From NCBI GenBank assembly GCA_029721435.1, contig CM056576.1, forward strand, positions 65,987,876 through 66,051,875: a stretch of 64,000 bases of DNA. Reading direction: 5' to 3'. The translations under genes and the position numbers were made by a program. Source of the stretch: Gymnothorax reevesii (Eukaryota > Chordata > Actinopteri > Anguilliformes > Muraenidae). Below are positions 10,861 to 21,639 of this stretch, one piece after another. The stretch's first letter is position 1. Each line of letters starts with the position of its first letter. The notes under the pieces were generated by a model. That model did no database searches and was not told where the DNA came from. It was given only the letters and a program-made list of their open reading frames with translations.

Positions 10861-11139
10861 TCACTTACCAAGGCCTGGATGAAGGAAGTTTCCATCCGCT
10901 TCTGAGTCGATCAAGGCATTGGTGGCCATTTGGCATCCTTGCCAGCAATGCTGCACGAAGGCCTTGAGGAATACGGCAGATAACACCTCTCCTCGCTGGA
11001 TGGGTCGGGGCTGGCAAAAAGGACACCCCGTAATAAGATGCACTTCCACAGCAGAGGGAAAGACCAAATTTGACTCAACGTTATCACTTCGTAGGTTCAG
11101 GTGTGAGAGATGGGAATAATCCACTAGCATGGGTTCCAA
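10861..11139 (-). pseudogene. Gypsy gag-protease junction, retropepsin relic
   Basis: The frame includes CPFCQPRP and then ATNALIDSEADGNFL, which lines up with the retropepsin active-site block usually ALIDSGAxxNF. The glycine after the DS pair has become glutamate. The domain would cleave the Gag-Pol polyprotein by acting as a dimer. It lies between gag and reverse transcriptase as expected. Confidence 0.7.
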
Positions 11140-11198
11140 AGATGGCTATTGTGGATTGACTCTGGAGGATCAACAGGAGAAGCCAGGTGGTGAAGGTG

Positions 11199-11899
11199 TC
11201 AAACTCGCCGATCCAGCCGTCTCTCCGGTAGCCAGGAATCCAGCATAAGACCACCCAGGTCAGAAGGCAGCTGGCATATGGTCAGCTCATCTTGCACTTT
11301 GCCTGCTAAGCAGAAGAGTCGTAGAAGCCCCATAGTTCCAGCGGAAGCTGTCTGCCACCATTCAGGACTCAATGGAGTGATCAGACACAGAGTGGTTGCT
11401 CTGATGGAGTTTGAGTAAGCATTCAGTGCCAGTCTGGTTGTAAGGTCATAAACCTTCTTCAGGTCCTCAGCAAAGGCAGGGAGTGGAGAACTGCGTGATT
11501 GTCGGCCTCCCAAGATGCTGCAGCCCAGTTATGGGCTTGCCCAGTAAGACGGATGATGATGTATGCTTCTCCGGATCACTCAGTGGGCAAGGCAGATGTC
11601 TGAAGCTTGAAGGTGATTGAGAATTGCGTCAGGAAATTCATGCCGTTGGGAGGATTTCCATCAGAACAGTTCAACAGTGCGATGTTGAGCTCATGAGAAG
11701 AGTAAGACTGGGTGTCAGCTTGCAGAAGAAAGGAACTGGCAGCCCGGGCAGCAGCAACAGAGCTCAGGGAGATTTCACAGATGGATGTTTGCTGGTTTGG
11801 AAGAAACACCAACTGACTAATGAACCTGGCAATGGTCTGCGTCTTATTGCCTGAGACAAATGCCTTGAAACCAGATGGTATTGGAGGAGTTGGTGACAT
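11199..11899 (-). pseudogene. Gypsy gag relic
   Basis: Two overlapping reverse-strand open pieces (11899-11576 and 11513-11199) sit upstream of the protease. Residues EISLSSVAAARAAS...TQS near 11750 share spacing with EISLDSTAAAQAAT...TQS at about 37729-37803 in the forward gypsy relic. The frame break between the two pieces shows decay. Gag would form the nucleocapsid particle. Confidence 0.55.
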
Positions 11900-12369
11900 C
11901 TGATGGTTCCATGGGTAATTTGATTATTTTGTCACAAACTTCAGAGAAGGAAAGAGGCACAAATCACAGAATAAGCCCTCAGGCACTTTAATGAATAAAT
12001 TTGTACCTCCTCCTGGATCAATGGTGTAGTCGTAAATGCGCACGTCTCTGAAGCCATGTGTACTACACCCACATACCTTAATAGATGTTGACTTTTGGAC
12101 CAAATGCGGATAATCACTTGCTTTGTCCTCACTGTCTTTGCTCCAGAGAACATGGTGACTTTTCCAAAAAAAAAAAAAGAAATATTTAAATGTCAGTCTA
12201 CAAAATACTCTGACTGAGCTTCTGCCCATCTGCAATGATACCAAGCCTAGAGGAGTTGGCAGTGCTTTTCGATAGTGTCGATATATGGTGTAAGTTTTGC
12301 ATTACAAAGATTTAGTTTGCATCAGTGGATGCAGCAGAGAATAGGGTTTACTGACGCAGGTTTAATCAA

Positions 12370-12876
12370 GTGATTAGTGAGGGCGATTACATAGTTGGGA
12401 TTACAGAGACATGGTTTAGTGAAGAGGATGGAGATGAATATAATATAGAAGGTTATAAGCTCTTTAGGAAGGATCAATGTAATAGGCGAGGAGGGGGTGT
12501 AGCATTCTATGTGAATGAAAACATTAATGTGCAGGAAATTCCTGAAATTGAACATTCCTTGCCCTGTGAAGATATCTCGGTCAGGCTCATTGACAAACAC
12601 GAGACAGGTTTTAACATAGGAGTATGCTATTGACTGCCAGCTTTGGACAGTATTATCAATAAAATGCTCTTTAAGAGGATTAGGCAAGCTTGTAGAGGAG
12701 GAGGGACTATTATTATGGGAGAATTCAATTATCCTGGTATTGATTGGGAAATGGTGAAAGGACAGGGTAAAGGGGAGGAAGAATTTCTAGATGTTATAAA
12801 TGACAATTTTTTTGGGACTGTATGTTGTCAAACCAACAACATAGAAGGCAATTTTACATTTAGTTCTCTGGAATGA
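12370..12876 (+). pseudogene. LINE apurinic-type endonuclease domain (relic)
   Basis: The first open piece has GDYIVGITETWFSEE, the conserved (G/A)ITETW block of EEP-family endonucleases in LINEs, and RRGGGVAFYV. After a stop near 12632 the second piece contains IIMGEFNYPGIDW, where GDFNYPxIDW is usual, so an active-site aspartate appears to be glutamate. The enzyme nicks target DNA to prime reverse transcription. The SDH block is poorly preserved near 12925-12935 (TCDH then stop). Confidence 0.8.
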
Positions 12877-13140
12877 CCCTGATGGAATTTGCAGTGTTGA
12901 GGTACTGGAGTCACTTGGGACTTGTGATCACTAAACTGTTAATTTTGATGTTCCATGGAAAATTAAAAAGGTGTCTTCAAAAACCTAAATTTTCAATTTT
13001 AGGCAAACAAACTTTGACAGGATGCGCTCATATCTAAGCGAAATAAAAATGGGAGACACTCTTGGACTGTGAGTCTAAATGAAATGTGGGAAAGATTTTA
13101 GGTGGTTTTACATGATTCATAATGCAAATTCATTCCAAAG

Positions 13141-14166
13141 GTGTCTAAAAGTAAGCTGAAAAAGCAGAATACTCTGTGGATGACCACAGCTATTCACAGG
13201 AATTTGAAGGAAAAGAGGAATCTTCGTAAGATATACAAAAACTATTACAATGAGAATACTAAGGCTGAATACTGTAAAATTTGGGCTGTGGTCAAAAAAG
13301 AGCCGAGGATTGCCAGAAGACTGTATAAAAGGCAAATTGCGGAAGGGGCAAAAATTAATCCTGAGCGCTTCTTTCAGTACTGTAGCAGAAAAAGGAAAGT
13401 CATACCTCGGAGCAGGTTTTTATTCGGCCAGATGTCCAAAGCTCAAGATTATTTAGCCGAAATTGAGGTTAGGGATAATGAAGTATTAGCCAAGTTGCAT
13501 AAACTGAAGGCAGATAAGGCGGCGGGTCCTGGTGGCTTGTATGCTAGAGTGCTCAGGGAAGTTAATGAGATCATCGCTAAACCACTCTCAGATATCTTCA
13601 GACGGTCTTTAGAAACTGGAAAAATGCCAAATGAGTTGGGCAATATATAAGAAAGGGGACCGTACTGAGCCAGGAAATTACAGGTCAGTCAGTTTAGCTT
13701 GCATTGCATGCAAAATACTGGAATCTATCATAAAAGACGAGCTGGAATTATTTCTTGAACGTAACAATATCTTAAGGGATAGTTAACATGGTTTCAGTAA
13801 GGAAAGGTCATGCCTGACAAACTGGCTGGAATTCTTTGAAGAGGCCAGCAAGAGTTATGATCAGAGCAGGGTTTATGACATTATAAATTTGGATTTTCAG
13901 AAAGCATTTGATACAGTACCACATAATAGACTAATTTTTAAAATGAGCTCCGTTGGAGTTACAGGAGGTATTCTGGCGTTATTTCGAAACTGGTTACAGG
14001 ACAGAACACAAAGAGAGGTGGTCAGTGGAATCTCATCTGAGCTAGGTATGGTGGGGAGTAGAGTCCCTCAGGGATCGGTGTTGGGACCCCTGCTGTTCCT
14101 CATCTACATTAATGACCTTGATAGGAAATATTGAGAGCAAATTAGTTAAATTTGCAGATGATACTA
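13141..14166 (+). pseudogene. LINE reverse transcriptase, N-terminal part up to FADDT
   Basis: KLHKLKADKAAGPGGLYARVL near 13490-13555 is the entry block usually KxxKAxGPDGL. A frame change near 13650 leads to the piece at 13889-14134 with MDFQKAFDTVPHNRL (first catalytic aspartate) and SRVPQGSVLGPLLFLIYIND. After another frame change the catalytic FADDT box is intact at 14151-14165, and the Tc1 insertion follows at once. Reverse transcriptase copies LINE RNA at the nicked target. Confidence 0.85.
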
Positions 14167-14379
14167 CAACCCCAATTCGAAATAGTTGGGGCAAAGTGTG
14201 AATAAAATAAAAACGCAATGACTTTCAAATCACACCAGCCAGTATTTCATTCAAAATAGAACAGAGATAACATAGCAAATGTTGAAACTGAGAAATTTTA
14301 CAATTTTAGCCACAAAATGAGCTCATTTCAAATTTGATGGCTGCTACAGGTGTCAAAAAAGTTGGGACTGGGGTCTGTT

Positions 14380-15312
14380 TACCATGGTGTAGCATTCCCT
14401 CTTCTTTTTTAACACAGAGTGGAGGCGTCTGGGGATTGAGGAGATGGGTTTCTTGAGTTTACCCATGTAAATTTGATTCCACTGTTGTTTAATACTGGCT
14501 TTCAGCTGCTGGAGAGTTTTGGGTCTCCTTTGACAGACTTTATGCACCAAATGTTCTCAATCGGTGAAAGATCAGGACTGCAGGCAGGCCAGTTCAGCAC
14601 ACAGACTCTTCTACTACGAAGCCATGCTGTTGTAATAGCTGTAGTATGTGGTTTTGCATTGTCCTGCTGAAATACACAGGGCCTTCTCTGGAACAGATGT
14701 CTTCTGGAGGGGAGAATATGTTGCTCAAAAACCCTTATATACCTTTCAGCATTCATGGTGCTTTTAAAAACATGCAAGTATCGCATACCATATGCACTAA
14801 TGCATCCCCATACCATCAGAGATGCTGGCTTTTGAACTGAATGCTGATAACAGGAGAGGTGGTCTTTCTCCTCTTTAGCCTAGAGCACACGATGCCCATG
14901 ATGTCCAACAATAATGTCGAATCTGGACTCGTCTGACCACAGGACACTTTGCCACTTTGCTACAGCCCATTTTAAATGAGCCTTGGCCCACAGAACATGG
15001 CGGCACTTCTGGATCATGCACAAAAAATGGCTTCCTTTTTGCATGATAGAGTTTTAGGTGGCATCTGTGGATGGCACGGTGAACTGTGTTTTCAGATGGT
15101 TGTTTCTTAAAGTATTCCTTGGCCCATTTAGTAATGTCAAAGACAGAATCATGCCGGTGAATGATGCAGTGGCGTCTGAGGCCTTGTACCTTACGCATAG
15201 AGATTTTTCCAGTTTCTCTGAATCTTTTCGTGATGTTATCCACTATCGATGATGACACCTTCAAAGCCTTTGCAATTTGACGTTGTGGAACATTGTTTTT
15301 GAAGTATTCCAC
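14380..15312 (-). pseudogene. Tc1-like family A transposase, copy 2 (nearly complete, frame-broken)
   Basis: The reverse-strand N-terminal piece (15312-14875) holds QRQIAKALKVSSSIVDNITK, a helix-turn-helix of the paired-like Tc1 type, then [21 protein letters not shown] frameshift precedes LWSDESRFD near 14930-14945, where the first catalytic aspartate is kept. One stop follows RVL. The second piece (14816-14502) carries VFQQDNAKPHT and NWPACSPDLSPIENIW, so the second aspartate and the glutamate are also kept. The C-terminus is frame-shifted near 14540. All three DDE residues survive, unlike in copy 1. Confidence 0.88.
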
Positions 15313-15408
15313 AATTTTTTTAACGCTAGCCTACACAGGTTGGAGAGCCTCTGGCCATCTGTACTTCTGAGAGACTCAGCCTCTCTAAGACAACCCTTTT
15401 ATAGCCAA

Positions 15409-15531
15409 TCACGTTACGTTGAAAATCAACCTATTGAAGGTCACACGACCGAAACGTTGTTGACAAGAAAGTTTTTTTTTGCAGAGAAGACCGTGTGCAG
15501 AAGTTTATTCATCTTTACATGGATAAAAATG
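15409..15531 (+). mobile_element. Penelope-like element terminal scrap with hammerhead-like motif
   Basis: Sequence between GTTGAAAATCAACC and GGATAAAAATG does not belong to Tc1 family A. It contains ATTGAAGGTCACACGACC then GAAACGTTGTT at 15433-15461. GGTC pairs with GACC around loop ACAC, and GAAAC follows. This is the stem II and GAAA half of a hammerhead core, but the CTGANGA box reads CTATTGA. The layout matches the Penelope-like ends at 61400 and 62449. Confidence 0.5.
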
Positions 15532-15673
15532 TAAAATGTCTGTTTCAACATTTGAAAAGTAATCTATGTTCTATTGTAAATAATGTATTGGCTCATGTGA
15601 TCTGAAATTCATTGCATTTTGATTTTATTCACAATTTCCACTTCGTCCCAACTATTTCGGAATTGGGGTTGTA

Positions 15674-16500
15674 AATTGGGAGGTTTGGCAAATAGTTTAG
15701 AGTCCACTTAAGTGATTCAGGATGATTTGAATAGAAACCAGAATTGGGCAGAAATGTGGCAAATGAAATTTAATGTAGCAAAATGTAAAGTTGTACATGT
15801 AGGTAATAAACACATTAGACAGGATTACTTCATGGGAGGTTTAAAAGTGGAATGTGCTCCGCATGAAAAGGATCTAGGAGTGATTGTTGACCAAACCCTC
15901 ACCGATTCTAGCCATTGTGCGATAGCAGTTAAATAAAAAGTGGATGCTGGTATACATTGCCAAAAGTATTGAGTGCAAAAATAAGGAAGTCATACTTTTG
16001 TAAAACGAATTCGTTAGACCACATCTGGAGTATTGTTTACAGTTCTGGGGACCATACTTTAAGAAAGATGTAGAGGCCCTAGAAAAAGTTCACAGAAGAG
16101 CCAGTAAACTAATTCCAGGTATAAAAGATGAAAGCTATGAGAGGAGGCTGAAGATCTTTAATCTCTTTCGTCTTTGGAAAAGGAGACTTGATCTGATTGA
16201 TGTCTTTAAATATGTTAAAGGGTTTAACAAAGTGAATTATGTAGGATTCCTTTGGCCAAGTTTTGTTGGTAAAACTCAGGCTCACAAATGGAAGTTGACC
16301 AAGGGTAAATTTAGCACTGATATTAGGAAATATTTTTACACCCAAAGAGAAATTTTGATGTGGAATAGCTTGACCATACTGTTGAGGCAGAAAGCTTGGG
16401 GAATTTTCAAGAGCAGGCTTGACTTAAAGCTAGATACCATTGAGTCATTGAGTATCTGATGTGATTTATTCACAATAGTAAAAGAAACTGGCGAGCCTAG
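15674..16500 (+). pseudogene. LINE reverse transcriptase, C-terminal part (after the Tc1 insertion)
   Basis: Coding resumes with KLGGLANSLES, giving FADDT-KLGG across the insertion. It continues through NWAEMWQMKFNVAKCKVVHV and HEKDLGVIVDQTL (15712-15936). Later frames carry RRASKLIPGIKDESYERRL and VWNSL-like sequence (WNSLTILL) up to IFKSRLDL near 16430, the usual tail of CR1/L2-like ORF2 proteins. The right flank proves that the Tc1 element duplicated only TA. Confidence 0.8.
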
Positions 16501-16547
16501 TTGGGCTGAACGGCCTGTTCTCCCCACTCATGTTATGTTATGTTCAG

Positions 16548-17400
16548 TAATTCCGAGCTCAAGTCATGATATCCATTACATTTGCATGACAGTTCTTGAA
16601 ACGGTCAAATTTAAGGGATCAGATCTAGTCCACTCAGAAGTGTTTTTTCGACCTAGGCCTTGCATTGAGATTCAGGTTCCTTCCATCTTTTAATTCTAAT
16701 ACGCATTGTACTGGGTGAAATTCCCTTAGCCCCACTGATTTGTCTTTGTGTGCAGTTGTTCTCAGTGTTGGATAGTAAGCTTATGCATCTCTTGCCAAAT
16801 TTGTATGCCTTGACCTACCTTTTCCCTTGAGGGATTTTGCACCTTAATACAATTAACTCAGCTGAATATCATAAATTAGAAAAAAATGACCTATTATTAT
16901 GATTACACATCACATCATTAATTGTCCTAAATTGACTGAATCAATTTTTTTGAGTCTGTTGTACTCATCAGATTTGCCATAAGGGCACATCTTCAATAAA
17001 CAATTGAATTCACAAGTTAAAGCATTGCATTGGGCTCTATTTTAGTGCCTTCCCAAACCAAAATGCAGGTGGTGGTAACATTATGCACAATTTTGTCTGA
17101 TGTAAACTGCATATATATCACGTTCGCACTGCTTTGTACAAACCTAGTTTCCTGCTCTAAAATAAAAGCGTTTGCATCTTAAGGGATTGGACATTGTAAA
17201 AGGAGGTGAGTTGATGTGTAAAAGTGGTGCTGAGCAATTTTTGCATCACTGAACTTGTATGCCTCACTCATCCGAACCACCTTCTAACACATACACTTTC
17301 GCTCCTTGGTAGTTCCATGGGACTGAATCGCAGTTAGCAAATTAGCACTTCTGTTACCCTTCTCATTTTCATTTTTGTTATTTACCCTGGTAATTTTGGT
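16548..17400. other. Intron 1 block without recognised features
   Basis: About 850 bases of AT-rich intron between the LINE tail and a minisatellite. No transposon end, coding signature or RNA gene was seen. Confidence 0.5.
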
Positions 17401-17436
17401 TACAAGACTCTTTCTCCCCAGATTTTTCATCCCTGA

Positions 17437-17642
17437 ACTTTTCATCCTCATGGACTTCTCGTCCCCATACTCCTTCGTTCCGGGGAAAAACACTTCCCGG
17501 GATGAAACATTCATGGGGACAAAATGTCCACGGGGACGAGGAGTCCGGGAATGATAATTCCAATGGGACGAAAAGTACGGGGATGAAAAATTCAGGGACG
17601 AAAAATCCAGGGACAAAAAGTTTTGGGACGAAGAGTCCTAAA
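17437..17642. repeat. Degenerate minisatellite with GGGACGAAAAATCC-like units
   Basis: Units of about 14 to 18 bases, such as GGGACGAAAAGTACGGG, GGGACGAAAAATCCAGGG and GGGACGAAGAGTCC, follow one another. The left third carries the inverted form (TTTTCATCC and ACTTCTCGTCCCC), so the array changes orientation near 17510. The reverse-strand frame reads a period of FVP-containing peptides only because of the repeat. Confidence 0.7.
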
Positions 17643-17859
17643 GCCCTATAAATTATCCTTACAAAATGGTGGTGGGGTCTAATGGGAAGGAGAGGGAGAA
17701 GGAAAATTTTTATGCATGCAAGTTTTTTTTTTTTGTATGGGAGAAATACAAACAATTAAATTCATGAATGCCTTTGTATTAATACATCTTGTGCAGTTTT
17801 AGATACAGTTTGAATTGCCCACATCTATTCATACAAAACGCATTACCTGGTGAATCAAC

Positions 17860-19672
17860 CTCTGAGTACCAGTTCGCATAATGTCAGATGGTACCAATTT
17901 TTGATACCAGAAAATAGTTAATCTGAACGCATCCTAATGAATCATAGAGTTGTATGAGACAGTGTAGTGAGGTCACGATGAGTGAGATGACCCTCTGAGC
18001 CTGATTTGAACGCATCATTGCGCGCACAAGAGCATGATTATGTCAGCTTGTTCCACAACACGACATAGCAGCCATGGCGTGTTGGAAGAGATTCCAAGTA
18101 TGGCTACACTCTATCGATGCGGACAACGCTCGCTATAACATATGCAATGCAAAATGTAAGGGCCTGTGTCTACAGGAAATGTCTATGCTATACAAATTCT
18201 ATGAAGTTCATTGTTGACGGCGCCAAGCGTCCTCGATGCAAAATCGCCTTAACTTTCAGCTTTTTCCATTCTGTTCATGGCGCTTCTTGAAACAGTCCTG
18301 GACTCGTCAGTATTACTTCTCTTCCTCTCACCGACAAATCAAAATCAAAAAGAGGGAGGGACTTACAACATGAGCAGCACTGGTGGCTCTAATCAATTGG
18401 CAACACTGCAGGGACTTTGAATTTGCTGAAAAGTTGGTCAGTATTGAGGTCTTCAACAATAATGAGGACTACTACAGCTGTAGCTACAAACACTGTTATC
18501 GCTTAGCTTCCCATTTATTTTAATCGGAGATACTTAATTTCTGAAAGCATCATTGCAATCTACTTCAGGAACTTTCTACAAATTCCAACCATATGGAACC
18601 TGTATATAGTTCTAGTTACATTTTTGGGAAATGAACATTCTTTAGCTCAGTGGCTAGAGCTTTATGCCATTTCTATTCATTGTATTAGCTAACCTTTCTA
18701 AGGTAATCTAACACTAAACTAAAGAGACATGACATAAGTAATGATGGATTGCAGAAGTGCCAAGACAGTTTTTGTAACTTGGCAACAATAAGCACAGGAG
18801 AGGAGAGCTCGAAAAATGAGATTATGGACGCTTACAGCGTTAAAGAACACTTCCTGCAGACGCAGGCCTTTACTTATCATCAGCTCATCGTGTGTTTATT
18901 GTATTCTTTACCGTTCAAAAAACGTTAACGTTACACTCTTGTTTTGATGAACAGGTCCACCTGTCCCGTTCTTTCGTTCTTTATTTTTTATTTGTTTTTA
19001 ATCTACATGCCCCTGGCCCATTTTTCCCTGAGAGGAAAGGAGAGGCAAGTAGGAATGGGGTTTATTTTGTTTAACAAAAAGAACTGCTGAATGGTTTAAA
19101 TTGTTCATGCAAGAGTATTTTATTTTATAGTTTGTTGTAAAATACAGTGATCTTATTTACATATTGTGTACATTACATTTTATTACAGATAATCCACTGC
19201 CCCCCCCCTGTTCTTTTTTCTAGAGAGGAAAGGAAAACAGAGGAAGATACAGATGTTTTTGTCTGTGATACTTTGTATTACAAGCAAATTGCTCGATGAT
19301 GAATTGAGAAATAACAATAACAACTACTAGGTAGTCTAAATGGTTCATGTTTGAGTATTTTTTTCTACTTTGAGTCGTAAAATACAACTCAATTTCCCAG
19401 ATTAGCTCAGATTTAATCTACTGTCCCCCTGCTCCCATTGAATCCACAGAGGAAAGGAAGGCAGAGGGAGGTTTGAACGTTTTTTGTCGGTGACTGTGAT
19501 AGATCATGTGTTTCAAACAAAAGTGTTTGATGTTGAATTTGAAATAAATACGTTAAAAAAAAAATTTTTTTTTTGGATGAATGAGATAACCTTTGTTATA
19601 ACACACACCCAAAAAAAGTACGGAAAACTGGTACCAATTCACAGGCACTAAGCACCAGTACCCATCCCTACT
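17860..19672. mobile_element. Probable hAT-type non-autonomous element
   Basis: The right edge, inverted, reads TAGGGATGGGTACTGGTGCT, a common start of fish hAT elements, and GGTACCAGTTTTCC follows. On the left, GGTACCAATTTTTGATACCAG near 17894-17914 resembles the same subterminal sequence. The outer left end is decayed, so that border is approximate. The body has no transposase signature. Internal repeats at 19031-19560 are listed separately. Confidence 0.4.
19031..19560 (+). repeat. Three diverged tandem units within the hAT-like element
   Basis: GAGAGGAAAGGAGAGGCAAG near 19030, GAGAGGAAAGGAAAACAGAG near 19222 and GAGGAAAGGAAGGCAGAGGG near 19449 begin units about 190 to 225 bases apart. 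Units one and two also share TAAAT(T/G)GTTCATG, GAGTATTTT and GTAAAATACA in that order. They look like old tandem duplications. Confidence 0.55.
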
Positions 19673-20300
19673 CAGAATAGTGTTGCAGCAATCCCATCAG
19701 CTCTTTTTTTTTTTTTTTTTACTAAATTAACTGAATGTAGTCAGGGACAGCCAGTTTTGTTCTGCAATTCTATTAGCACTTGTGTTGGCTGACTGCGTGT
19801 AGGTCATCAAATTTGGACCCATAATGTGTTGCTGTAATGTTTTCAATGTATTAGATAGTGAAAGGATTTTTCAAATCAGTCCTATTTATTGCCATTTTCC
19901 ATCACACAGCTTTTCCAGAATTGGGGTTTTAGAATGCTTTACAAATTCTAAAAATGTTGAAATTGTTCATTTCTCTTGGCAGCAGGTCCATCTACTAACC
20001 TGTATGAATCAAGAGCTTTTTCAGTGAGGGAAGAATCATTGCCTCTTGATCGAAATGAAGAAAAATGGCAGTATATTATTAGCTACACAGTTTTTTAGCC
20101 AAGTTCTGTGTTCAAATGCATGGGAACACAACATAAATTTATTTCAATCCATTTACTCTCACGTTTTAATGTTTTCCATGAAGTATTTCATTTCTTTTGA
20201 CAACCATTGTCAAAATTACTGGCACACGTGACATTGCAAACACCCCTAGCAAAGATCGCACCCTGCCCTGAGCCTTCGCTATAATTTAAGACTGGGATAC

Positions 20301-20489
20301 TCACTCTTTTCCAGAATGAGCCTGTGTGGGTTCCGGCTTTCATTATAACCATGCAGTTTCACACCTGATTCTACAAATCAACCCTTAAAGCTTTTGCCAT
20401 AGACCCATGATTAGTAGAATAAGTTGTGTGAAACTGCATGGTTTGAATGAAAGCCTGTCCCCACAACGGCTCATTCTGGAAGAAAGTGA
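20301..20489. repeat. 189-bp foldback (imperfect hairpin) element
   Basis: The left arm at 20301-20374 and right arm at 20414-20489 are about 75-base imperfect inverted repeats. Shared blocks are CCAGAATGAGCC, GGCTTTCATT, ACCATGCAGTTTCACAC and ATTCTAC. The 39-base loop lies between. A MITE of foldback type is most likely. The RNA would fold into a long hairpin, so a small-RNA precursor is an alternative with no further support. Confidence 0.75.
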
Positions 20490-20890
20490 TTAAGGACAAG
20501 CTTAAGGAACAATTGTTTTTTTAATGCTGCAATATTCAGGATAACTGAAATACTTGGATTTGCCCTTTTAAACTCCAATTCAAACTGTAGGTTTTGATAA
20601 GATATACAGTGGGCTCAAAAAGTGCTGGCACCCCTAACTGGCAATGCGCAAAAAATACTTAAGAAAATTTCTAAAAATATATTTCTGGAGAAACTCTAAA
20701 TAACAGCATGTGAGAAATACTATACGACACTAATTTTCCTAATGAACCAGCCAAAGTCATTTAATGATTTAATTAAGAATCAATTTCCTCCAAATCAAGT
20801 TTTCACTATTAATGGCACCCTTAAAGATTATTGTAAATAACATCTACGGTATTAAATTCAAATTGCTTCATTTTATCTAAGTGTTACTGT

Positions 20891-21376
20891 GGGTTCCAGC
20901 CAAGATTCTGAATCCGTGAGTCTCCACTTCAAAACAGAAGTCACGATTTTAAAATACTCCAGGCAAGTCACGACAAACCGCCAAAACAACAACTAACGTT
21001 AGTTAACTAGCCAGTGGTAGCGGGCAATATTTCTCTCTTGTCAGAGAGATGTTTGGGCATCATTTCATAAACACAATAGGTTGTTTTATATAATCACTTG
21101 ACTATAACTTTGATTACAACGTGTAAATGTGATTCACTTGTCCATAACTTATTATTTCTCTATTTCTCACCGTGTATCGTTTGCATCACCATAATGGACG
21201 CATCTATGGGCACATCCGTTGTTGTTTGATGGGCTGTGTGATGTCAGAGAATGTAACTGGGAGTACATTGATCTGGTACGAGTCCACGGGTGGTATGTCC
21301 TGGGTTTGACAGGCCTTCCAGGGCACTTTCACTGGTAGAAGGTTGTGAAAACACAAGTTACTGGTTGGCTGGAACA
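20891..21376. mobile_element. Insertion with short terminal inverted repeats inside Tc1 family C
   Basis: GGGTTCCAGCCAAG on the left and TTGGCTGGAACA on the right are short inverted repeats around about 485 bases that do not fit the Tc1 body. Family not identified. Exact borders and target duplication are uncertain. Confidence 0.3.
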
Positions 21377-21639
21377 GACCATCAGGTATAGAGCCATTAC
21401 ATCACTTCCTGTTTCACTAGGGTATTAAAATGAGGTAAAGCACATGCAGTATCCCTTATTCATCCAACACAATGAAGGAAACAAAACAGTTGTAAGTTCA
21501 AAAGAGGCAGATTATCAGAGTAATCTAGTAATGACTACAAGAAGATTCACAAATGATTGAATATGCGACTGAGCACAGTCAGGGCAATTATTTAAAAATT
21601 CCTAAGTTATGGAACTGTTGAAAACATCAAGTATAGATG

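Larger units (their letters stand above)
9196..12060 (-). mobile_element. Ty3/gypsy-type LTR retrotransposon relic, reverse strand
   Basis: Read on the reverse strand the order is gag (about 11899-11200), protease (about 11139-10861), reverse transcriptase and RNase H region (about 10640-9700), then integrase N-terminus (9659-9333). This order is the Ty3/gypsy arrangement. The 5' LTR-like end lies near 11920-12060 and a matching scrap occurs near 8340. Many stops and frameshifts are present. The gag segment shares spaced residues with the gag at 37593-37860, so the two relics belong to one family. Confidence 0.8.
14167..15671 (-). mobile_element. Tc1-like family A, copy 2 (both ends present)
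   Basis: Flanking TA occurs at 14165-14166 and 15672-15673, and removal restores the LINE frame ACT-AAA. Ends begin CAACCCCAATTCGAAATAGT and, inverted, CAACCCCAATTCCGAAATAG, and similarity between them extends about 140 bases. The element is 1505 bases long with the transposase on the reverse strand. A short Penelope-like piece has replaced part of the 5' leader at about 15409-15531. Being inside the LINE, it is younger than the LINE copy. Confidence 0.92.
12345..16547 (+). mobile_element. Non-LTR retrotransposon (LINE) of CR1/L2/Rex1 type, split by a Tc1-like insertion
   Basis: Endonuclease, reverse transcriptase and C-terminal region follow one another on the forward strand, interrupted at 14165-15673 by Tc1-like family A copy 2. 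The 3' end reads WAERPVLPTHVM-like sequence and then short ATGTT repeats (16529-16546), the kind of simple 3' tail typical of L2 and CR1-like elements. The 5' end is truncated inside or just before the endonuclease. Several stops and frameshifts mark it as dead. Confidence 0.85.

Noticed and set aside
18640..18672. TTTAGCTCAGTGGCTAGAGC resembles a tRNA D-arm and A-box
   Set aside because: No B-box, anticodon arm or acceptor stem follows. Perhaps a SINE scrap or chance.
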